Positions 24,346-33,571 of a DNA stretch of 64,000 bases are shown piece by piece (within the stretch, counting starts at the first letter, position 1; every line of letters begins with the position of its first letter). A program made the position numbers and the translations under genes. The stretch lies in NCBI RefSeq assembly GCF_018531195.1, contig NZ_JAHDYS010000015.1, positions 1 through 64,000 of the forward strand. The letters are read 5' to 3'. The notes beneath the pieces are model-generated. The model was not told the origin of the DNA. It did not search any database and saw nothing but the letters and a program-made list of their open reading frames with translations. Origin of the DNA: Pelotalea chapellei. Lineage in GTDB: Bacteria > Desulfobacterota > Desulfuromonadia > Geobacterales > Pseudopelobacteraceae.

Positions 24346-25050
24346 ATGAGCAGAAAAACTAACAACAGATCGTTTGTCCAGGCGGCTACACTTCTCGCTT
24401 CCCTCACTCTTGGCGTCAACTTCGTTTACGGATGGGGCGGTACTTCATCAGGGGGATCAACCAGCTGGTCGTCCAGTGGTTCAAGCAGCAGTTCCGGCAG
24501 CAGTTGGGGCGGGTCGAGCGGTGGGTCAGGCAGCAGCCAGACAGCTAAATGCGTAATCGCAAACCTCAACCTGTCACTTACAACAGCAGACTGCCACAAA
24601 TGCCACACCGGGGATGATACGGCTATTGCAGCCCTGCATCACAAAATAATAAACCCTCCGCCGTGTGCAAACTGCCATTCATTTACCGGCACACTTGATC
24701 CAGTGCAACGGGACTGCATTTCCTGTCACCTCCCCCCCCAGCCCCCCCCCACCACCTTCACACCCCACGGCCCCACTGTTCACGACAAGGTAACGCATTG
24801 CGTTGTTTATGACTCGTGCGGTAATTGCCACAGTGGCTCACTTCCGGACATCCATTCCGGTGCCAGCTCATCTGGCAGCAAGTACAGTTACCATGGCGGC
24901 AGCTATGGGGATAGCTCTGTGAATCCCGGCAAGTCGGTATGCTACCTCTGCCATACCAGCAGTAACTCGACCGTGAAGCAAACGGTCATAAAAGGACTCG
25001 CCGGGCAACCAGTATCCTGCTCCAATTGTCACAATGGAGGCGGAAGGTAA
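24346..25050 (+). CDS. Exported hexaheme c-type cytochrome
   Basis: 234 residues. The start follows CTGGAGG and opens with a signal peptide (about 1-29, ending near YG). A low-complexity Gly/Ser/Trp stretch follows (residues 30-65). The rest has six CXXCH haem sites: CHKCH, CANCH, CISCH, CGNCH, CYLCH and CSNCH, with additional His residues that can be distal ligands. Such proteins carry electrons in the periplasm or at the cell surface of metal-reducing bacteria. It is a single gene, so its partner is not shown. The C-run in the coding part encodes Pro. Confidence 0.85.
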   Translation: MSRKTNNRSFVQAATLLASLTLGVNFVYGWGGTSSGGSTSWSSSGSSSSSGSSWGGSSGGSGSSQTAKCVIANLNLSLTTADCHKCHTGDDTAIAALHHKIINPPPCANCHSFTGTLDPVQRDCISCHLPPQPPPTTFTPHGPTVHDKVTHCVVYDSCGNCHSGSLPDIHSGASSSGSKYSYHGGSYGDSSVNPGKSVCYLCHTSSNSTVKQTVIKGLAGQPVSCSNCHNGGGR

Positions 25051-25197
25051 ATCCTACCACCTCCCTGTTTTTAGTATCAGAATGACCGAAAGTTTCCTTC
25101 CGGGCTGTTCCGATTGTCATTGAACCAGCTAGACAGGAAAATGACCGACAAAAAAGGCGAGAGTACGCAAGAGAATAAGACCATACCGGACAGAAAA

Positions 25198-25229
25198 AGA
25201 GGGGCTGACCATCACGGCCAGCCCCTCTT
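25198..25229. terminator. Bidirectional terminator
   Basis: AGAGGGGCTG and CAGCCCCTCT form a 10-bp stem with further GC pairs inside, followed by TTTT. It separates the cytochrome from the converging CoA-transferase operon. Confidence 0.75.
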
Positions 25230-25275
25230 TTCCCCTCTCATGGCAGACAGGGCACAACGATCCAACCTTCTTCCC

Positions 25276-26094
25276 CTACCCCTTCTTTACCGCCGGAATA
25301 AAAATGCCATCCGGGTCCAGCACATTATGTATGAAATGCAGTTCTTCCCTGGTCGGCAGCTCGGTTTCTCCTTTGACCCGCGAGATGTCCAGATCAAACT
25401 GGCACATGCCCCTGATCTCTTCCGGGGTCTGGCCAGGATGGCAGGTATCAAGGTAAATCCTGCCACTCTGGTCGTCAAAGCGGAATACGCCGGCCGTGCT
25501 GATCACCGCCGATGGTCCACCACGGTAGGCTGAACCATACAGTTCCCGGCGATGGACGAACTCTCCACCCGGCCACTTCTTCACCCGCCAGCCGGGGCTG
25601 GTGATGTAACTGACATTGGGCACAAAACGCCGCTTTTCGTGCACCATGATGAAGACTGTGCGCCTGGCAAAGGAGTTGATGTCCGGGTTGCCGCCACTGC
25701 CGGTCAAGCGCAGTTCCGGGTTGAGGTAATCGCCGATGCAGGTGGTGTTGACATTGCCGTACTCGTCCACCTCCGCCCCGCCCAGAAAGCCCAGGTCCAC
25801 CAGACCGCGCTGGGCGATGCTAAAGGCGTCGCTCAGTCCTGACGACCGTGAGGCTCCCATCTCGCAGCGGGCATCCCCCACCGAGGTGGGCAATTCGGGT
25901 GGTCTGCCATCCAGGGTGCCGGCTTCAAAAATCAGCTTCAGATTGGGTGCATGGGTTTTCTGTGCCAGCATGATCGCCACCATGGGCAGGCCGGTACCGG
26001 CAAAGACGATCTCGTTATCAGCCACTTCGCGGGCGGCGGCGCAACAGAGCAGGTCGGCCAGGCCGAATTCTTCCGGTTTCGCATACTCGCTCAT
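25276..26094 (-). CDS. Family I CoA-transferase, beta subunit
   Basis: 272 residues, related to glutaconate CoA-transferase subunit B and to IpdB. The catalytic-Glu region is LKLIFEAGTLDG (Glu near 57). Further blocks are GGAEVDEYGNVNTT and YITSPGWR. The start lies one base after the stop of the alpha subunit. It probably moves CoA between a short-chain acyl group and acetate or succinate, or acts as an acyl-CoA hydrolase like IpdAB; the acyl substrate is not shown. Last gene of the beta-oxidation operon. Confidence 0.75.
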   Translation of the reverse strand: MSEYAKPEEFGLADLLCCAAAREVADNEIVFAGTGLPMVAIMLAQKTHAPNLKLIFEAGTLDGRPPELPTSVGDARCEMGASRSSGLSDAFSIAQRGLVDLGFLGGAEVDEYGNVNTTCIGDYLNPELRLTGSGGNPDINSFARRTVFIMVHEKRRFVPNVSYITSPGWRVKKWPGGEFVHRRELYGSAYRGGPSAVISTAGVFRFDDQSGRIYLDTCHPGQTPEEIRGMCQFDLDISRVKGETELPTREELHFIHNVLDPDGIFIPAVKKG

Positions 26095-26095
26095 G

Positions 26096-27070
26096 TCACT
26101 TACCTCCCTTTGATTCGCGCGGACTGTAATTGAGCGCGGTATTGGCCTTCAGCTTGAGCATGCGCGGCCAGCCCAGCTTCTCCAGGTAACTCATGTGATC
26201 CTGGCCATGAATCCACTCTTTGGCAAAGTCATCAAACCCTTCCTGGGTGCGGGTGCGGCCATAGAAATCCTTGAGGAAATTTCCGTCCACATCGTAGCGG
26301 CCGAACATGCCGGTCGGGTGGGCACCGAAGGGGCATTCGATGATGTAATCCACCTCGAAGCTGGGGATGGTGTTCTGGTCCGCGTTGCGCCGCAGGTATT
26401 CTTCCGGCACGATCTCCTCGGCAAAAGCGATGGTGATATCCGCGGCCCGGGCAGACTCGGGATCGGAATAATACTGGCCATTGACCCGTACGGTCCCCTC
26501 CTCCCCCACCTGCTGCACGCAGAGCACTGCAACATCCAGCTTAACGGGAGGGAGCAAAACCTGAGCACCGGCCCCAAAGAAAGGATCCTCCACGAACTGA
26601 TACTTATGCTTGGCGATGTGAGGATGTGTGCCGTCACGCAGGCCGGCACGCCCCAGCATGTCGTACTCGGGATTGTGGATGTCGGTTCCAAGAGAGGTCT
26701 GAGTCACAGCATAAGCTGCACCCTGTGCGGCAGCTGAAAAGCGGAACATCATCTCGGCATGGCTGTAATCCTCGACGATGATCTCCTTGTTGCCGACCTT
26801 GCGGGAAAGATTGGCGCCGTACTTGCCGTACAGCTCATGACCAACCCAGCACGATTCCCAGATATCGACGCAGCCGGCACCAACAAGAAATTCCGTCTGG
26901 GGCCCGCCCTGCACCTCGATCAGATGTAGCCCCCGGCGCTGCTGGCGGATCAGTTCATACACCAGCGCAAACGGCCGCCGCCAGATGGTGAACCCGGAAA
27001 ACGTAAGACTGGAGCCATTCTTGACGATCTCGGCTGCCTGCTGCAGGGTGATGCGTTTGTCGGTGCTCAT
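26096..27070 (-). CDS. Family I CoA-transferase, alpha subunit
   Basis: 324 residues, related to glutaconate CoA-transferase subunit A / IpdA. The N-terminus is ITLQQAAEIVKNGSSLTFSGF, with the family's CoA-binding glycine region, then GAGCVDIWESCWVGHELYG and PFGAHPTGMFGRYDVDG. It needs the beta subunit for activity. The start follows AAGGAGG. The leader contains a repeated palindrome. Confidence 0.75.
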   Translation of the reverse strand: MSTDKRITLQQAAEIVKNGSSLTFSGFTIWRRPFALVYELIRQQRRGLHLIEVQGGPQTEFLVGAGCVDIWESCWVGHELYGKYGANLSRKVGNKEIIVEDYSHAEMMFRFSAAAQGAAYAVTQTSLGTDIHNPEYDMLGRAGLRDGTHPHIAKHKYQFVEDPFFGAGAQVLLPPVKLDVAVLCVQQVGEEGTVRVNGQYYSDPESARAADITIAFAEEIVPEEYLRRNADQNTIPSFEVDYIIECPFGAHPTGMFGRYDVDGNFLKDFYGRTRTQEGFDDFAKEWIHGQDHMSYLEKLGWPRMLKLKANTALNYSPRESKGGK

Positions 27071-27095
27071 GCGTCCTCCTTTTATAGGCTAAGGC

Positions 27096-27144
27096 TAAGG
27101 TTAAGATTCAGGTTGAGGATACTCAACCTCAATCTCAACCTAAG
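27096..27144. repeat. Intergenic palindrome (AGGTTGAG type)
   Basis: AGGTTGAG / CTCAACCT form a hairpin with a 4-base loop (27110-27129), extended by outer copies of TTAAGATT, CTCAATCTCAACCTAA. It covers the 3' end of the acyl-CoA dehydrogenase gene. A related element lies at 33489-33568. Confidence 0.6.
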
Positions 27145-28292
27145 TTTTTCAATATTTCCCGCGAGATGATCAGTCGCTGGATTTCGCTGGTTCCCTCATA
27201 GATCGAGGTAATGCGGGCATCACGTGTATAACGTTCGATTGGGAAATCACGGGTGTAACCGTAGCCTCCGAGCATCTGCATTGCCGTGTAACAGGCGCGA
27301 TTGGCCGACTCGGTGGCAAACAGCTTGGCCATGGATGCCTCTTTGGCAAAGCTCTTGCCCGCTTCCTTGCGGCAGGCGGCGTTCATCAGCAGCAGCCGGG
27401 CCGCTTCCAGCTCGGTGTAGGCGTCGGCGATCATCCACTGCAGCGCCTGAAAACTGCTGACCTTCTGCCCGAACTGGACCCGCTCGTTAGCATAGCGGGT
27501 AGCGTAATCCATGGCAGCCAGGCCAACCCCCAGGCCGAGTGAACCGATGCCGATCCTGCCGCCGGCCAGTTCTGCCACGGCAATGCGGAATCCGTCGTTG
27601 GGTTTGCCCATCATTGCGCTTTCAGGTATGCGACAGTTATCGAAGATCAGTTCGTTGGTAGCGGAGGCATGCTGGCCCATCTTGTGTTCTTCCTTGCCGA
27701 TTATCAAACCGGGGGTGCCGGCTTCTACCAGAAAACAGCTGATCCCCTTCCCTTTGGGCGCCTGCTTGTCGGTCACCGCCCATACTACGAAAACTCCGGC
27801 ATAGGGGGCGCTGGTGATGAAGATCTTGGACCCGTTGAGTACATAATGATTGCCGTCCTTGACCGCCTGGGTACACATACCCGAAGGATCGGAGCCGGCA
27901 CAGGTTTCGGTCAAGCCGAAACTGCCGGCAGCATATTCGCCGGAGCATATTTTGGGGATATAGGCCTTTTTCTGCTCTTCGGTACCGACCGCCTGAATTA
28001 CCTCGCAGACCATGTTGTTGACCGACACGGTCACCGCAGTGGAGGCACAGACCCGGGCAATTTCGGTCATCGCCAGGCTGAAAGCAACCACTCCGGCCTC
28101 GGAGCCGCCATGGGCGTCTTTCACATTGAGCCCCATAAAACCCAGCTCTGCCAGTTTTTTCAGGTTTGCCAGCAGCGGCCCACGATCACCCCCCTGGTCC
28201 AACTGTGCCGCAACCGGCTCCAATTCTCCATTGGCAAAATCCCGGGCGGTTTCCTGAATCAGCTTCTGCTCTTCAGTCAGTTCCAGATCCAT
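27135..28292 (-). CDS. Acyl-CoA dehydrogenase (short-chain type)
   Basis: 385 residues, flavoprotein of the butyryl-CoA dehydrogenase branch. It has [17 protein letters not shown] (FAD and substrate contacts), [17 protein letters not shown], and [38 protein letters not shown] with the catalytic Glu in YEGTSE. It oxidises a short acyl-CoA to the enoyl-CoA and hands electrons to EtfAB, whose genes follow directly upstream in the operon. It is one of two such dehydrogenases here, so two chain types may be handled. Confidence 0.88.
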   Translation of the reverse strand: MDLELTEEQKLIQETARDFANGELEPVAAQLDQGGDRGPLLANLKKLAELGFMGLNVKDAHGGSEAGVVAFSLAMTEIARVCASTAVTVSVNNMVCEVIQAVGTEEQKKAYIPKICSGEYAAGSFGLTETCAGSDPSGMCTQAVKDGNHYVLNGSKIFITSAPYAGVFVVWAVTDKQAPKGKGISCFLVEAGTPGLIIGKEEHKMGQHASATNELIFDNCRIPESAMMGKPNDGFRIAVAELAGGRIGIGSLGLGVGLAAMDYATRYANERVQFGQKVSSFQALQWMIADAYTELEAARLLLMNAACRKEAGKSFAKEASMAKLFATESANRACYTAMQMLGGYGYTRDFPIERYTRDARITSIYEGTSEIQRLIISREILKNLG

Positions 28293-28301
28293 GTTTTCTC
28301 C

Positions 28302-29213
28302 CTATTTAGCGAGTTTGGCCGTAAGGGCCGGCACAAACTGCATCACGTCGGCCACAACCAGCACGTCGGCCACCTCTCCGATGGGTGCGTCCTTGTCCTT
28401 GTTGATGGCAAGGATAAAGTCCGATTTCTTCATGCCTGCCAGATGTTGGATCGCGCCGGAGATGCCGCAGGCCACGTAGAGTTTGGGGGAGACGGTCTGG
28501 CCGGTGGTGCCGACCTGATGATCATGGGCCACCCATTCGGCATCCACCACCGGGCGGCTTGCTCCCAACTCGCCCCCCAGAGCCTTGGCCAGGGCTGCAA
28601 TTATCGCCACATTGTCCTTCTTGCCCACTCCACGACCGGCACTGACAATCACCTCGGCCTTGGCCAGATCCACACCTTTTTCTTCGGCCGGTTCATAGCC
28701 GACAAACTCCATCGTCCCTCCGCCTGGTGCTGCCAGCCTGGTTACCTGGGGAGTGCCCCCTGGCTGCACGCCCTGGAAGGCGCCTGCCTGAATAGTAATG
28801 ACCGTTTGCGGAGTAGAAGGTTTGACGATGCGACGCATTTTGCCGTTGCAGCAACCAACCTCGAAACCACCCTCCTGGATAGCAACCACCTCCGAGACCT
28901 GGGCCGCCTTCAGGGCGACCGCCACCCGCGGAGCCAGGTCCCAACCGTAGGAGGAATGGACAAAGACGATGCGGTCGGGATTCTCTTTCTGAACAACATT
29001 CAGGATCAGCTGCTTGTGCAGGTCTGGGTTATATTCACCGCAGGCAGCAGCGTCGGCCAGATAGAGTCTGCCGCCGAATGAGGGGAGCTGGGTTTCGCTG
29101 CCGACCATGAACATGACCGGCTCGTCAGCCGCCTGACCGGCAAAACCAAACAGCTCGTAGGTGGAGTCAAGCAGCTTGCCTTCGCGAAATTCACCTATCA
29201 GTAAAGTTTTCAT
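28302..29213 (-). CDS. etfA: Electron transfer flavoprotein alpha subunit
   Basis: 303 residues from the ATG at 29213, after AGGAG; the longer frame adds a repeat-derived extension and is rejected. The C-terminal FAD-binding domain shows [43 protein letters not shown] and [10 protein letters not shown]. With EtfB it carries electrons from the acyl-CoA dehydrogenases to the membrane oxidoreductase of this operon. Confidence 0.9.
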   Translation of the reverse strand: MKTLLIGEFREGKLLDSTYELFGFAGQAADEPVMFMVGSETQLPSFGGRLYLADAAACGEYNPDLHKQLILNVVQKENPDRIVFVHSSYGWDLAPRVAVALKAAQVSEVVAIQEGGFEVGCCNGKMRRIVKPSTPQTVITIQAGAFQGVQPGGTPQVTRLAAPGGGTMEFVGYEPAEEKGVDLAKAEVIVSAGRGVGKKDNVAIIAALAKALGGELGASRPVVDAEWVAHDHQVGTTGQTVSPKLYVACGISGAIQHLAGMKKSDFILAINKDKDAPIGEVADVLVVADVMQFVPALTAKLAK

Positions 29214-29239
29214 TTTGTCTCCTAGTGCGCTGAATCTAT

Positions 29240-29330
29240 CCCCCTCCCTAACCCTCCCCCTCCAGGGGAGGGAACACGCTCCTCCCCCAAGCGGACCCAC
29301 AGGGCCTAAAGGGGGGGTTGGGAGGGGGGA
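29240..29330. repeat. Intergenic inverted repeat, C-rich/G-rich arms
   Basis: CCCCCTCCCTAACCCTCCCC (29240-29259) pairs with GGGGGGTTGGGAGGGGGG (29312-29329) around a CCAGGGGAGG block. It fills the etfB-etfA gap. It belongs to a common class of environmental-genome palindromes. Confidence 0.7.
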
Positions 29331-29363
29331 AACCCTGGTACGAAAAACAAGCCTTACATGCTA

Positions 29364-30140
29364 CTACCGCAACACCGCGGTTTTTTCCTTGAGCAGTGCA
29401 AGAACCTTGTCCACCTGGTCGGCAATATCACCCTCCACTAGCAGGCCGCCCCCCTTTTTCGCAGGCGGGTGAAAGCTGGTGGTCTTTGCCAGGCTCTCTT
29501 CCTTGAGCAGATCGGCCACCGGTAATGCAATGATTTCTTTTTTCTTGGCCTTCATGATGTTGGGCAGGGTCGGGTAGCGGGGAATATTGAGGCCGAGCTG
29601 ACAGGTAACCAGGGCAGGTGTCTTCATCCTCATCACTCCCTTGACACCCCCTTCCAGCTCCCGCTTTGCGGTTACCACATTATCTTTGCAGGAAAATCCC
29701 ACCACGGTGGTTGCGCAGGAAACCCCCAGCAGCTCCGCCAGCATGGCACCGACCTGGGCAGAACCTCGGTCCTGGGACTGCATCCCGGTAAAGATCAGAT
29801 CGAACTTGTGCTCCCTGGCATAGGCTGAAATGATCGAGGCAATCTGCCAGGGATCCCTGGACGAGACCGCCTGATCCTGAATATGAACGGCCCTGTCGCA
29901 TCCCATTGCCAAAGCCTTTTTAATCGCTTCGACAACCCGATCCGGGCCAATCGAGAGCACCGTTAAATCGGATGAATCACCACATTCCTCCCGAAGCTGG
30001 ACCGCCTGCTCCACAGCATATTCGTCATATTCATTCATGCGGTATGCAAGGTCTGCTTCATCGAACCAGGTATTGGAGGCATTGGGCTTGAAACGCGATT
30101 CCAGGTCAGGAACCTGTTTTATGCAGACGAGAATTTTCAT
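29364..30140 (-). CDS. etfB: Electron transfer flavoprotein beta subunit
   Basis: 258 residues. It starts MKILVCIKQVPD and has YDEYAVEQAVQLRE, LIFTGMQSQDRGSAQVGAMLAELLG and LVTCQLGLNIPRYPTLPNIMKAKKK, all typical of EtfB. It binds AMP and forms the heterodimer with EtfA. The start follows GAGGTTATAT. It precedes etfA in the operon across an inverted repeat. Confidence 0.9.
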   Translation of the reverse strand: MKILVCIKQVPDLESRFKPNASNTWFDEADLAYRMNEYDEYAVEQAVQLREECGDSSDLTVLSIGPDRVVEAIKKALAMGCDRAVHIQDQAVSSRDPWQIASIISAYAREHKFDLIFTGMQSQDRGSAQVGAMLAELLGVSCATTVVGFSCKDNVVTAKRELEGGVKGVMRMKTPALVTCQLGLNIPRYPTLPNIMKAKKKEIIALPVADLLKEESLAKTTSFHPPAKKGGGLLVEGDIADQVDKVLALLKEKTAVLR

Positions 30141-30163
30141 ATATAACCTCCTTTTAATTCTTC

Positions 30164-30292
30164 ACCACGGAGACACTGAGACACAGAGAAAATCTCGGAC
30201 GAACACTGAAATCTGTTTCAGATCCAGAACGATAAACCTATAAAAGCAGTTTTTTTCTAGTACAGTTCTCCGTGCCTCCGTGTCTCTGTGGT
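30164..30292. repeat. Intergenic inverted repeat (CACGGAGAC type)
   Basis: ACCACGGAGACACTGAG (30164-30180) and its imperfect complement, ending TGTCTCTGTGGT (to 30292), frame a spacer of about 90 bases. This kind of element is scattered through many Geobacter-like genomes. A related one is at 35310-35379. Confidence 0.75.
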
Positions 30293-30296
30293 AAAT

Positions 30297-32282
30297 TCAA
30301 GCCTTAATTCGTTCCGCCACGATCTCAGCCAGATCTCTTACTTGTAATGTTCCTTCCACCCCGCCAATCTTGATGCCGTCCTCGAACATGGTCAGGCAGA
30401 AAGGGCAATTGGAGACCAGGGTTGGTGCGCCGGTATCAGCCGCCATCCGGATGCGCTTCTCGCTGATCTTGGTGCCGAGCTTCTCTTCGGCCAGGATGCG
30501 CCCCCCGCCGGCACCGCAGCAGAAGCTGTCGTAACCGCTCTTTTCCATCTCCCGGATACGCCCCCCTGCCTGCTGCAGAATGCTGCGGGGCTGGTCGATG
30601 ATATCCATGTACCGCCCCAGATAGCAGGAGTCGTGGTAGGTGACATCAAAGGTTTCCGGCGCTATCGCAAGGCTGCCGCTCTTAAGCAGTCCGTGGATGT
30701 AGGTGCTGTAATGTTCCACCGGCACGTCCAGGCCCAGGTCCCGGTAATCGCGGGACAGGGTGTTGAAACAGTGGGGACAGGTGGTGACGATGCGCTTGAC
30801 TCCGTAACCTTTGATCAGCTCGATGTTTTCTGCCGCCATCATCTGGTAGAGGTATTCGTTGCCCAGCTTCCTGGCCGGCTCGCCACAGCATTTTTCCTCT
30901 TTGCCGAGGATGCCGACTTTGACCCCGGCGGCGGCACAGATCGTGATGAAGCTTTTGGCAATTTCACGGTTTCGTTTGTCAAAGGAAGCATAGCAACCGA
31001 CGAAATAGAGGATATCCACTTCAGCGCCGCTTTCCATGCGGGTTACCGGCAGGCCTTCCGCCCAGTCGCCGCGGGAGGCAAAGGTCAGGCCGAAAGGATT
31101 GCCGTTGACTTCGATATTTTCAATGGCGGTCTTGACTTCGCTGCCGGGAAAGCCACCCTCCATCAGGGTCAAGTTGCGGCGCAGCTCGATGATCTTGTTG
31201 ACGTGCTCGTTGTTGGCCGGGCAGATATCCTGGCAGGCACGGCAGGTGGTGCAGGCCCAGATAGCATCCGAGCCGACTGTCTCCACCAGGTTCCCTGCGG
31301 GCGCTGTTTCAGCCTGCTCGCCGATCTGTTTGATCAGCTTCATGGGCGAAAGGGGCTTTTCGGTGGTGTGGGCCGGGCAACGGTCCTGGCAGCGACTGCA
31401 GGAGGTGCAGGCATCGGCGTCAAAAATGTCTTTCCAGGTCAGATCTCTTACTGTAGCTGCACCGAACTGCTCGACCCCTTCATCCTCGAGATTGATGGTG
31501 GAGATGGTGCCTTTGGGCTCCATGGGCGCAAAAAAAGCATTGGCGCTTGTGGTGAAGATGTGGCGCAGCTTGGTATAGGGAATGGCGGCTATGAAGCCGA
31601 GCACCAGGACAAAATGCGTCCACCAGAGGACCTGATGTGCTGTGCGGATGGATTGATCGTCATACGAGGTAAACAGTGCGGAAAAGAGCAGGCCCACCGG
31701 TGAAAAACGGGCCAAGGCCGGATTCTGGGTTACTTCGGTGGCAGCCATGCGGGCGCCTTCGATGAGGAATCCGGTGATCAGAATGGCGAAGAGCAGGATG
31801 TGGATCCGATAGTCGTCGTCAGTGGTTTCCAGCCCCTCCGGTTTGATGAAGAAACGCCGGATGAACAGCCCCCCCAGCATGACCATGGCCACCAGACCGG
31901 CACAGTCCAGCACCAGGGAAAATGCCTGATAGAATCCGCCGGAAAGAATATTGACCCGGGTAAGCGGAGTGAGAAAGTCAGCCTGAAGCATAACCAGCAG
32001 CGTGCCGAGGAACAAAACTCCGAAGCCCCAGAAAAAAAACGAGTGGAACAGGCCGCCGATCTTGACGCGGGAGATTTTCTCCTGGCTGAACACCTCGGCC
32101 ACCATGCGCTTGACCCGCTCCTCGAACCGGTCGCAACGCACAAGTGGTTTCCCCAACCGGTACAACGGCAGTCGCTGCCAGAATCCCCACACCAGCAGAC
32201 CAACGGCAGCAATGCTCAGCAGATACATGGGCGCCACCACGCCATGACCGATATTCCAGTATATTTCTCGGGTAGCTTGCAT
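30297..32282 (-). CDS. Membrane Fe-S oxidoreductase linked to EtfAB
   Basis: 661 residues. Residues 1-250 contain about six membrane helices, with the nitrate-reductase gamma-like haem b layout. A dicluster ferredoxin part follows (CTSCSRCQDRCP and CTTCRACQDICP, eight Cys). The C-terminal half has two CCG domains (GKEEKCCGEPARKLG and SFCCGAGGGR), as in heterodisulfide-reductase HdrD and glycolate oxidase GlcF. Such proteins take electrons from EtfAB to the quinone pool and allow energetically uphill acyl-CoA oxidation. It lies between the second dehydrogenase and etfB. Confidence 0.85.
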   Translation of the reverse strand: MQATREIYWNIGHGVVAPMYLLSIAAVGLLVWGFWQRLPLYRLGKPLVRCDRFEERVKRMVAEVFSQEKISRVKIGGLFHSFFFWGFGVLFLGTLLVMLQADFLTPLTRVNILSGGFYQAFSLVLDCAGLVAMVMLGGLFIRRFFIKPEGLETTDDDYRIHILLFAILITGFLIEGARMAATEVTQNPALARFSPVGLLFSALFTSYDDQSIRTAHQVLWWTHFVLVLGFIAAIPYTKLRHIFTTSANAFFAPMEPKGTISTINLEDEGVEQFGAATVRDLTWKDIFDADACTSCSRCQDRCPAHTTEKPLSPMKLIKQIGEQAETAPAGNLVETVGSDAIWACTTCRACQDICPANNEHVNKIIELRRNLTLMEGGFPGSEVKTAIENIEVNGNPFGLTFASRGDWAEGLPVTRMESGAEVDILYFVGCYASFDKRNREIAKSFITICAAAGVKVGILGKEEKCCGEPARKLGNEYLYQMMAAENIELIKGYGVKRIVTTCPHCFNTLSRDYRDLGLDVPVEHYSTYIHGLLKSGSLAIAPETFDVTYHDSCYLGRYMDIIDQPRSILQQAGGRIREMEKSGYDSFCCGAGGGRILAEEKLGTKISEKRIRMAADTGAPTLVSNCPFCLTMFEDGIKIGGVEGTLQVRDLAEIVAERIKA

Positions 32283-32330
32283 ATGCTTCTCCGGTGTAAA
32301 AGTCCCCTGTGGGTTCAGATCAGGACGTTC

Positions 32331-33470
32331 TTACGACAGTAATAATTTTGAAATAACTACTCTTTGCACCTCGTTTGTTCCCTCATAAATCTCCGTGATT
32401 TTGGCATCGCGAAACATCCGCTCCACCTCATAATCAGCGATGTAACCGTATCCCCCATGAATCTGAAGCGCTTCCTTGGTCACGAAAGTGGCGGTCTCGG
32501 ATGCGTGCATCTTGCACATGGCCGATTCCATGGTGTAGTTCCGTTTGGCATCCTTGAGGCAGGCGGCTTTGTAGGTCAGCAGCTTGCTGGTCTCAATGCG
32601 GGTCCACATGTCGGCCAGCTTGAACTGGATCGCTTGGAACTCGCTGATCGGCTGTCCGAACTGCTTGCGCTCCTTCGAATAGGCCAATGCCCTTTCAAAA
32701 GCGCCCCCGGCAATGCCCAGAGCCTGGGAGGCGATCCCGATCCGGCCGCCGTTCAAAGTATCCATGGCGATGTTAAAACCCTTCCCTTCCTGCCCCAGCA
32801 GGTTTTCCACCGGCACCCTCAGGTCATCAAAGGCAAAGGCCGTGGTGTAGCTGCCGCGAATGCCGAGTTTTTTCTCATTTTTCAGAATTGAAACGCCGGG
32901 AGATTTGAGATCGACGATGAAGGCGCTGATTCCCTTGTGCTTGAGGCTGCGGTCATATGAAGCCAGCAGGATGCCGGTACCCTGGTAACCGCCGTTGGTG
33001 ATGAAAGTTTTACTGCCGTTGATGATGAATTCGTCCCCCTCACGGCGGTAGGTAGTAGCGGTTCCCCCTGCATCACTGCCGGCATCCGGCTCGGTCAGCA
33101 GGAAACAGCCGATTATTTCGCCGGTGTTCAGGGCCGGGAGCCACTTCTGCTTCTGCTCCTTGGTACCGAAGGTGTAGATCGGACCACTGCACAGGGAGGT
33201 ATGGGCCGAGATCAGAACCCCGCTGGAGCCGCAGGCTTTGGAGACCTCTTCCACCACGATTGCGTAGGAGAGCATGTCCAGCCCCGCCCCGCCGTACTCT
33301 TCGGGCAGGTAACTGCCCAGCAGACCCATTTCTCCCATTTTCGTGACCAGATCGTCAGGGATCATGTGGTCTTCATCGATCTTCATCGCAATCGGCTTGA
33401 TCTCCTTTTCGACGAAATCACGAACAGCGGATTGCAATACCTTGTGGTCCTGGCTCAGTTCAAAATCCAT
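32331..33470 (-). CDS. Acyl-CoA dehydrogenase
   Basis: 379 residues from the ATG at 33470, which follows CCGGAGG; the frame upstream runs through a palindrome. It has GCFLLTEPDAGSDAGG, NGSKTFITNGGYQGTG and IHGGYGYIADYEVERMFRDAKITEIYEGTNEVQRVVI, with the catalytic Glu in YEGTNE. Similar to butyryl- or 2-methyl-branched acyl-CoA dehydrogenases. Second dehydrogenase of the operon. Confidence 0.88.
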   Translation of the reverse strand: MDFELSQDHKVLQSAVRDFVEKEIKPIAMKIDEDHMIPDDLVTKMGEMGLLGSYLPEEYGGAGLDMLSYAIVVEEVSKACGSSGVLISAHTSLCSGPIYTFGTKEQKQKWLPALNTGEIIGCFLLTEPDAGSDAGGTATTYRREGDEFIINGSKTFITNGGYQGTGILLASYDRSLKHKGISAFIVDLKSPGVSILKNEKKLGIRGSYTTAFAFDDLRVPVENLLGQEGKGFNIAMDTLNGGRIGIASQALGIAGGAFERALAYSKERKQFGQPISEFQAIQFKLADMWTRIETSKLLTYKAACLKDAKRNYTMESAMCKMHASETATFVTKEALQIHGGYGYIADYEVERMFRDAKITEIYEGTNEVQRVVISKLLLS

Positions 33471-33488
33471 GGTTTCCTCCGGAGTAAC

Positions 33489-33568
33489 AGGCTTAGGTTG
33501 AGGTTGAGTGTTAAGGTTGAGTGTTACGGAGTTTCTAAACCTAAACCTAAACCTCAACACTCAACCTG
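33489..33568. repeat. Intergenic inverted repeat (AGGTTGAG type)
   Basis: Copies of TTAGGTTGAGG and AAGGTTGAGTG on the left face AACCTAAACCTCAACACTCA on the right. It shares the unit AGGTTGAG with the element at 27096. It ends within the stop of the crotonase gene. Confidence 0.65.
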
Positions 33569-33571
33569 TTT

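Noticed and set aside
24710-24760. The C-run in the cytochrome as a frameshift error
   Set aside because: The frame is kept through it, encoding prolines, with haem motifs on both sides in the same frame.
27669-29081. A 470-codon plus-strand open frame
   Set aside because: Antisense to an acyl-CoA dehydrogenase and etfA with full motifs.
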